From NCBI GenBank assembly GCA_026413225.1, contig CM048554.1, positions 4,790,001 through 4,854,000 of the forward strand: a DNA stretch of 64,000 nucleotides, in the 5' to 3' direction. Positions 57,415 to 64,000 of the stretch are shown here, piece by piece (positions within the stretch are counted from its first letter, which is position 1; each line of letters opens with the position of its first letter). A program made the translations under genes and the position numbers. The notes beneath the pieces were generated by a model. That model did not search any database. It was not told the origin of the DNA and saw nothing but the letters and a program-made list of their open reading frames with translations. The DNA comes from Otis tarda (lineage: Eukaryota > Chordata > Aves > Otidiformes > Otididae).

Positions 57415-58599
57415 GAAGATCTTATTCCTACATATTCACTTGACATATTTCTATTATAGGGATGGCAAAAACAGGGAGAGAAACACAGGAGTTTCCGTGG
57501 TGGTTTTATGCCAAGCATAAATATCTGTGTAGGAGCCTTTCAGGCTTCTTTGCACTCCCAGAGCAAGGACCAGATCTGGCCTGGGTTTTTTAATTTTCTT
57601 CCAATTTGTTGGCGTGAAATCTGACAGCGAGGCAGATGTGTCTGCCTTGATCTTTGGTGTGGATCTCCTGTTGCACTCTCCTCTGTTTTTTTCAAGCTTC
57701 AATAGGGGAAAGTGAAATTGCCGTCCAGAAACATTAATCATAGCATCTCAGACCTGTAAATTCTCAAGAGTTTTCCTCCTGGAGCACTGGAAGGCTTTGA
57801 CCCATTTTCAAAAGTGGGTATAAAGCACATAGACATAAGGAAAGCACACATACTTGTAGCATCTGCAAACACATATGGTCGTTTCACATCCCGCTAACCG
57901 GTTTCCTGGACTGAAGACATTTAAGTGCAGGCTTTGTGAGAAGTAGCAGTTTTTGAATGCTGGGTTTCTCACTCTCATCCCTTAACCACAGTCCTTCCTT
58001 GACTTTGTGAGAGATACCATTTCCCTCTTAATTTGGCAAGTTATCACGCGGAGTCTTTCTGGATATTTATTCTTGTATTGCCTTTTTTTTTTGCAGGTGA
58101 AGCTACTCTCAGGCTCTCCTGACAATCTCTTCACCCAGCTTTCCATTGCATACAGAGCTGCTGTGTTATCTCTGCTTAATCCTGAACGGCAAAAAGCAAC
58201 CATTTCCAGGATCAGTAATTCCACTTCAGATGCCTTGGGATTTTGCTGGGCTGCTAATCTACAGAGCTCATTGCAAGTTTTTTTTCCATCTAGATCTTTT
58301 GTTTAATGCGACTCTGGTTTGCCAAAGGATCTGTTTTCCTTAAATATACTTTTTTTTGAAGCAGAACATCTAAAACTTTGGCTTTTGTTTCTGACAACGA
58401 TATCATTTTTCCTGTCTTATCAACGTTTTCTGCACAAACATACCCACCTATCGCACGTTTTCCATTTTAGCAACCAAGCTTGAGTCCAACATGCTTTCTG
58501 CTACCGCCGCCAAAGCAAGAAACCCCGAAGAATGGATTTAAGCAAAGGCATGCAGATATGGAAAGACTCTCCTGCATCTTTCTGTGCCTGTGCCTATAC
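57415..58599. other. Non-coding, contains one strong acceptor-like site
   Basis: At 58081-58097, a pyrimidine run followed by TTTTGCAG|GTGAAGC is a strong 3' splice-site consensus. It is followed by an open plus frame of about 70 codons (starting VKLLSGSPDNLFTQLSIAYR) with no recognised family. No strong donor follows before the frame closes at about 58306. Could be an exon of an unrecognised gene or chance. No repeats seen elsewhere in this block. Confidence 0.3.
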
Positions 58600-59460
58600 C
58601 CCTCCTGTTGTACATCAGTTTAAACTCTTGGAAACTCCCAGAGATGGAGATCCCAAAGCTTCTCCAAGCCATCAATTCCAGCATCTACCTCTCTTTACAG
58701 ATAGAGCTTTCCTAAACTCTCACCTCCTCTGTTTTGCTGCAAATAAAGCCAAGCAGATCTTGTCCTTCCCCGTTCAATCAAATACAGCCAGTGATCACCG
58801 TATCCTCTTACCGTACCCCTTTCAGCAACTGTTTTCACATGTGAAGTTTCTTATAGCCATCCTCAGTCTTTCCTAGACTAAACAAATCCAATTAAAAAAA
58901 AATAAATTCCTTACAGGTCATGTTTTTGAAACGTCTTATCAGTCCCGTTGCTCTCCTCTGGACTTCCTGTTGTGTTTATATCTTCATTTGAAATATGGAG
59001 TGCAGGTCTGTGGTCTGGGCTTCTCCAGCACCAGAATGACCTCCACACAAAGGGTGTTCTTAAAATAACAAGTATCTTTCTGGATACAGCATCCCACGAT
59101 AAACTTAACATTTGAGCTTGTCCTCTACCAGCTCCCCTGACATGTTGCCAGTACCATGACCTGGTTCCTTATGTATATTTTAATTATGCACTTTCTTTTT
59201 CATGTAAGACTATTTCTAAAGTTTATTCAGGACATTCAAAAATCAATCCTCCATCCTCCTCCCCTGCCAAAGTTGGGGTCTCCCAGCCTGTTTAGTTGTT
59301 TAAGAAGAGCCCTATCTGCTCTACCATCCAAACTGTTAACAGAGATTTAAATGAACCATGACCAGCGTGGACTTCTGTTGATAGCCCTCTCTCTTTGACA
59401 GTGAATCACACATGCCTAATCTTCAAGGATGTAATTCCAATCAGTTACTGAAAAACAGCT
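58600..59460 (-). mobile_element. Ancient CR1 LINE, ORF2 and 3' region, antisense
   Basis: Read on the plus strand, the block follows the antisense of old amniote CR1 in order: CTTGGAAACTCCCAGAGATG (near the ORF2 end), TCAGTCTTTCCTAGACTAAA, ACAGGTCATGTTTTTGAAAC, GTTGCTCTCCTCTGGACTTC, GAAATATGGAGTGCAGGTCT, then farther on TCTGCTCTACCATCCAAACT, GACCAGCGTGGACTTCTGTT and CTCTCTCTTTGACAGTGAAT. This covers the part of ORF2 downstream of, and including, the reverse transcriptase. It is riddled with indels and stops. Boundaries approximate. Confidence 0.75.
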
Positions 59461-62308
59461 ATTATTTCTGTCAGATTGATATCATTTCTGATACCAACAG
59501 CTGTCCAAAGGAGACCTGAAGCCAAAAGTGATACCAGTAAATAACAGGCGAATACCTACTCATCACCTGTACTGAGAAATAGGCTTGAGTACCAAGCCCT
59601 GAAACTACGCTCTGTCCTTTTTTTTTTTCATAAGACCATGGCAGCAAAGCCGGATTATTCATAGCTCTGAAAGCAGGATGGGCACATCAGTATGCCCCTA
59701 AAGCCAAGATGATGAGCTAATCGACTTCGTATTGTTAGAAGAGTCCCCACCTACGCTTTCACACAAAGGGCTGATTAGCTCACAGGTATGCAAAACTCTG
59801 GGAGGATGCCATCCTTCATCGCTACCAGAAGTTGTTTAATGTATCTTAAGTTGCCAACAATTAAGTGTTTGTGTGTGCATACACACACGTGGAGCCACTT
59901 GCACAGGTCCCAGGAGCCGCGCGCTGCGTTGCGCTAATCTGTCGTGCCGGGGCAGAGCCCTACGCTGGGCACGGTTCTGCCGCTGCGTGCTCAGCTGCGT
60001 CGTGGGGTGCGCACACTGGGTGACAGAAGCACAGTAGCTACCGCCTTCGCAGCCAAAAGGAAGCAGATTTTAACATCCTTGTCCCACTTCCAATGGCAGC
60101 AGCTGCGACAGAAACAGTCACAGGCTGTGGGTGTCCGTGTGGGGATCGAGGGAGTAACTCTACAGTGCGTGGTGTGCTTCCACCGCTCTTGCAATGTCCT
60201 TATGCAAGAAAGCTGAGAGTACTCCCCCATCCAAGCCACTGATGGAAATACTGAGTGTCTGACTGCACTAGAACACCCTCTTCCCACGCACCAGTGTGCT
60301 CCATATGAGAAGGTCAAACAAGGAACAGGACTACAAATGCACATAGCAGCGTAATACCGCTGAGGCTGAATGGTGTGATTCCCATTCCCAACAGGCGCAA
60401 TGATGTGAAGTATTGGCTTCATGTTTGGAGGTGCTTAGCACCCTCTCGAAAAAGGGCTGCAAGGCCCAAAAGGGAAACAACCAGGGTGGGAGGAACTGGG
60501 AGTAAGTGACCTTTGAAGCAATACATTCCCCCTGACCTCCAGCGGTGAAGCTGTGCTGTTCAGAGGAATATATCCACCAAGGCAGCACGCAGCCCTTTGT
60601 GAACCACTGACAATGTATTTGTCCCCTTTCAATGTCCATCAGCAGTTCCCAAAGTGCAACAAGCTAGAACGATCTCCTTATATCACAGATTTATGTCAGA
60701 AAGAAACAAAGGATAATTGGGGAAGAAGTGCTCCCCACTATGAGAAAAAATAAAAGAGAAAGTCAGTAATGCATTTGCTGTCTTCCAATGGTGTACCTCA
60801 TCTCATGTGTGTAGGAAGTAATGTCTTCTCGCTGTCTTTTTCTGCACTCTTCTTCCGTGCTCCTTGCTGAAGATTTTCCAGATGTCAGGAATGCCCTGTG
60901 CTCCCTCTTGTCTTAACAGTTATCTGGAAAAGAATGTGACCAAAAAAAGTAATGCATTGAAATGTGCTTTGACAAATACATAACAATATATTTTTCCCAA
61001 TATGTGTTATGGCTATAGTGTGTACACAGTAGAAGATACAGGAGCGTGTCACAAAAATGTATGCTTGCAAATAAAACAGTTTTCTTTTATCTTGCTTATA
61101 CAGGGAGATATCACCCATAGCAGCATAGAGAATTTTTCCATCTGGGCCACCTGTCTTCCAAGAAGTGGAGATGCTGAGGGTGTATCACCTGCATCTCCTT
61201 TTCCCAGGGATGTGCGTGATGAGGGCTGGTTCATGTTCGGTAAATCAAACCCCTAAGGAGCTGAGTGTAAATTCATGCCCTGGAGCTTGTGGGAAGAAGT
61301 TATCCCAGAATAACTTTGGTCTATTGCTGACAAAAAGTAACTGGCTAAATCCCAAATCATTACATCCCTGTAGAACTTTGGTGTCTTCAGAGAAGCAGTT
61401 ATGGTTATGTCAGTTGGGCTCCAGCACAGACCCTTCACCTGATGGGACCTCCTAGGCCCAGCCCAACCACGACCTCTCCACCACTGGCTGCCATTCACGG
61501 CACGGCACATCAAGTGAGGCAAAGAGGGAGTTTGCAGAGGCAGGCAGCTCCCTTTGCTTCCTCTGGCCAATGCTTGCACTTAATGCAGAGCATTTTTGCT
61601 TTACAGAAGTCTTTGCACCAAATGACTTTGTCCTAATCACTGCACTACCTCGGTTATCGCCCGCACAAACATTCCCTTCAGATCAAAATACTGGCTGGGC
61701 CAGAAATCACACAATTGATGTTTTGGTTTCCACTGCCTTATCTAAATCCAGTTACTGCTCAAAATAAGACTAAGTCAACAAGACTTAATTGAATGAAAAG
61801 GCTGTGAGACAACTTAGAGATTTGTGGCTGTGTACGTCTGTGCACGAGTTAATCACTAAGCAAACACTTTGCAACAAACAGAGCCGGGCTGAGCAGGATC
61901 GGTTTTTCTGCGGCCTGGAAGCTGCCAACACGCTGGGGTTGCGCGAGGCATTGTTAAGGCTGGCAAGGAGGATTTCAACAGCATTGCAAACAATGTACCA
62001 CCACGGAGAAAAGCTGGGGATGGACAATGGAGCAAGCCATGAACAAACACTTCTGCTTGCTGCCTAGATCTGGAGATAGCAGAGACCCTGCAGTAGTGGC
62101 CAAAAATAATCACTCCCTTGTAATTGTTGCTCTCCGGATTTGCTGGGAGCACGGAGTTGCTTGATGTCCTTAGCTCGTTTCTTGGGAATGCCAAACGGTG
62201 GATGTCCCCAGCTGGTAGCTCTCACAGACATCACAGATTTTTTCCAGCTGTACAGTGGTGGCATTCCTCCTGGCTCTGCGGTTCAAGAGAAAAAGGTATA
62301 AATGAAAT
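59461..62308. other. Non-coding sequence, no gene recognised
   Basis: A CpG-dense patch lies at about 59914-60025 (GAGCCGCGCGCTGCGTTGCG and flanks) after an alternating GTGTGTGCATACACACAC stretch. GGTGCTTAGCACCCTCTCGA, AAAAGGG at 60430-60456 may be an ancient amniote repeat. The 143-codon minus frame at 59991-60422 has no domain. Otherwise unique. Confidence 0.5.
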
Positions 62309-62445
62309 ACGTGGGAATAGCCACACTGGGTCAGACCACCGCTCCACCTGGCCTCTCTTCTTGTCTTCAATGGAGACCATGAGCGGACTCTTAGGAAAAA
62401 CCACTAAAACCTGTGTGGGGTCACAGCCAAGATCTAGTCCCCACT
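62309..62445 (-). mobile_element. Ancient CR1 LINE, 3' end, antisense
   Basis: ACGTGGGAATAGCCACACTG, then GGTCAGACCACCGCTCCACC, TGGCCTCTCTTCTTGTCTTC corresponds to the antisense 3' UTR of old amniote CR1 (GAATGGCCATACTGGGTCAGACCAAAGGTCCATCTAGCCCAG.. CCTGTCTTC). AATGGAGACCATGAGCGGAC, TCTTAGGAAA then fits the next UTR block. The element appears truncated to its last ~140 bases. Confidence 0.65.
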
Positions 62446-64000
62446 GTGATGGTGCTGCACAAAGCTTCTCCAGAGCTGCAGGAGTACAAGGACAAAGCCT
62501 TACTCTACAGTTGCAACTTGCCCTGGCAAAATCTGTGCCTCTCCTTTTTCTACCACCTGCTCAGTTCACATGCCCTGTGTTGGTTCCTGGTGCAGCTGCT
62601 CTTTAGGTAGGCTGCAGTGGAAATGCTCAGGTTCGTGCCAATAGTTCATCTCATGAAGTTATGAATCCCCAACGTCAAAAGAAACCCGCTGCTGAATGCC
62701 GAGATTTCAGGATACAACCATAACACACAGCGCTATATTTCATTTCTTTAACAAGTGCTGAATATGCAAAGGCTCCTTTCCCAGCTTCTGTCTCTATCTT
62801 GGAAGGTAGGGAAGAGCTGCATGTATAATTATTTTCAGATGCCAGCCACTTTATTGATTATCTGAGCGGGATGCACAAATAATGGCAGCTAATGCCAGGA
62901 GCAGAGATCGAATGAAGCTCACTCCCCTTTTTGGGAAAAGCGGAACTAAAACCAACCATATGAATGGGTCATTGAAAACAGGCTGGAATATATTCCCTGT
63001 AGTCATTCCGAAAGTTCAAGGGCAGGGGAAAATTAAAAAAAAAAAAAAAAGAAAAAGAAAGCAGCTGTCTCTGTGTTCACTAAATTTCTAATATCTGAAA
63101 GTGCTTAAAAAAAACACATACGCACTTTTTTTTTTTCATACAATCATGGAAAAACACACTAAGCTCTTGACTCAATGGTTTTGTTTTTCCAGTGAGTCCC
63201 TTCCAGGTTCCACACGCCATCTCATAGTCACGTCTGCTGGGCGAGCTTCGAGCGAGCAAACTTTAGAAGAGCTCGGTGATTTTGCCACATTGAGTTTCAA
63301 GTATCGGCTTGCTGGAAGCGCGGCGGAGAGGGAGGAGGGAGAGAAGCGGCGTGAGCTTTGCCAACACACCTGCACAAGCTTTGGGCTCTCCTGGACACTC
63401 TACGCGCTAATGATGTATAACCTGTAGAGCCTGGCAACGCGCTCGCTGAAGACTATAACAGACAGACTGTGCATGCCTCTGATTTTTAATTTCTTCAAAC
63501 AAGTAATAAACCGCTCCCCCTCCCTCAACTCTGTGCTGTAGGTAAATGCTTAGGGTGGAAACTGAGATGGGTTCAGCTGGGCAAAGTTTCTACCAAGGTA
63601 AGGAACAAATGACAATTTAATTACGGTATTTTAGGTCCATGTAATTCCTCTTCTAAAGCAAGAGGGAGGAGAAAAAAGCTAAAAGAAAGACGGAGTTCAT
63701 TTCAGCTCCAATGTTCTGCTAATTTTTCTTTTGACTATTAGAGATGCAGCTGGATCCTATTTCTAAATCCACTTTCAAATTTGCTTGAATTAAAATCCCA
63801 GATCACTGCTGTGTTTTTAAATTGAAGCGTGCATAGAAGCCAAGGTTTATATTGCAGTTTCTGGAGTTATGGAATGAGGAGCTCCAATAGAAGAAGTGTG
63901 TTGTATGCCTGAGTCCTGGGGAAAAGAAGGAAGAAAAAAAAAAAAAAAAAGGAGGTTGCCATCAGTGTTATTTGGAATTAGAGCTCACTTGTAGAATAAA
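62446..64000. other. Non-coding sequence, no gene recognised
   Basis: Unique sequence with A16 at 63035-63050 and A17 at 63934-63950. The plus frame of 108 codons at 63101-63427 has no recognised domain, although its C-terminal half is E/R-rich. The window ends without reaching a recognisable gene. Confidence 0.5.

Noticed and set aside
63101..63427. Plus frame of 108 codons with an E/R-rich end as an exon
   Set aside because: No acceptor or donor of good quality bounds it and no family is recognised.
1..64000. CRISPR arrays, bacterial operons, phage or plasmid modules
   Set aside because: No direct-repeat/spacer arrays, no tightly packed co-directional genes and no ribosome binding sites; the CR1 and MIR content places this in a vertebrate genome.

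Overview
This window reads as nuclear DNA of a bird (or, less likely, another archosaur). The main evidence is a set of CR1 LINE fragments with avian-type 3' ends: copies at 26503-26611, 31490-31717, 45686-46113 and 48259-48356, with a terminal ATTCTATGA-type 8-mer at 26503-26611 and 45686-46113. There are no L1 or Alu-like elements. Much older, decayed amniote repeats lie around them: old CR1 at 37840-38935, 53680-53960, 58600-59460 and 62309-62445, MIR-type SINEs, and short ancient repeats carrying a CCATTGACTTCAATGG-like core. There are no bacterial-style operons, no ribosome binding sites, no tRNA or rRNA gene that I can support, and no CRISPR array.

I found no protein-coding gene I would defend. 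The open reading frames are short, overlap on both strands and begin at arbitrary methionines, which is what non-coding vertebrate DNA produces. The only reading frames with recognisable protein similarity are relics of CR1 ORF2 (reverse transcriptase and C-terminal region). Three stretches are flagged as weak coding or exon candidates: an acidic, helix-like frame on the minus strand near 22.9-23.0 kb where plausible splice signals sit on the plus strand, a frame behind a strong acceptor-like site at 58.1 kb, and two long back-to-back frames at 56.1-57.4 kb. The window is therefore most simply intergenic, or the inside of one or more long introns.

Layout. 1-13.4 kb: mostly unique sequence with T-rich tracts, a perfect 19-bp inverted repeat at 7236-7285 shaped like a miRNA precursor, and a small CpG cluster near 10.4 kb. 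13.4-17.5 kb: an ancient repeat, three tandem micro-duplications packed into 200 bp, a possible conserved element, and a polypyrimidine tandem tract. 18-31 kb: unique sequence with candidate conserved elements, an A34 run, two further hairpins and a short CR1. 31.5-46.6 kb: two of the better-preserved CR1 copies, an old CR1 still showing the FADD reverse-transcriptase motif, and two MIRs, one with an internal duplication. 46.6-64 kb: mostly unique sequence, plus old CR1 and MIR relics.

One feature spans the whole window. On the plus strand, long homopolymers and base excess look mainly T/G-rich on the left and mainly A/C-rich on the right, with the change somewhere around 31-37 kb. This comes from reading and sampling lines, not from a computed skew. 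Nothing here amounts to a new multi-gene system; the most checkable new items are the hairpins, the strand-asymmetry switch and the candidate conserved non-coding blocks.
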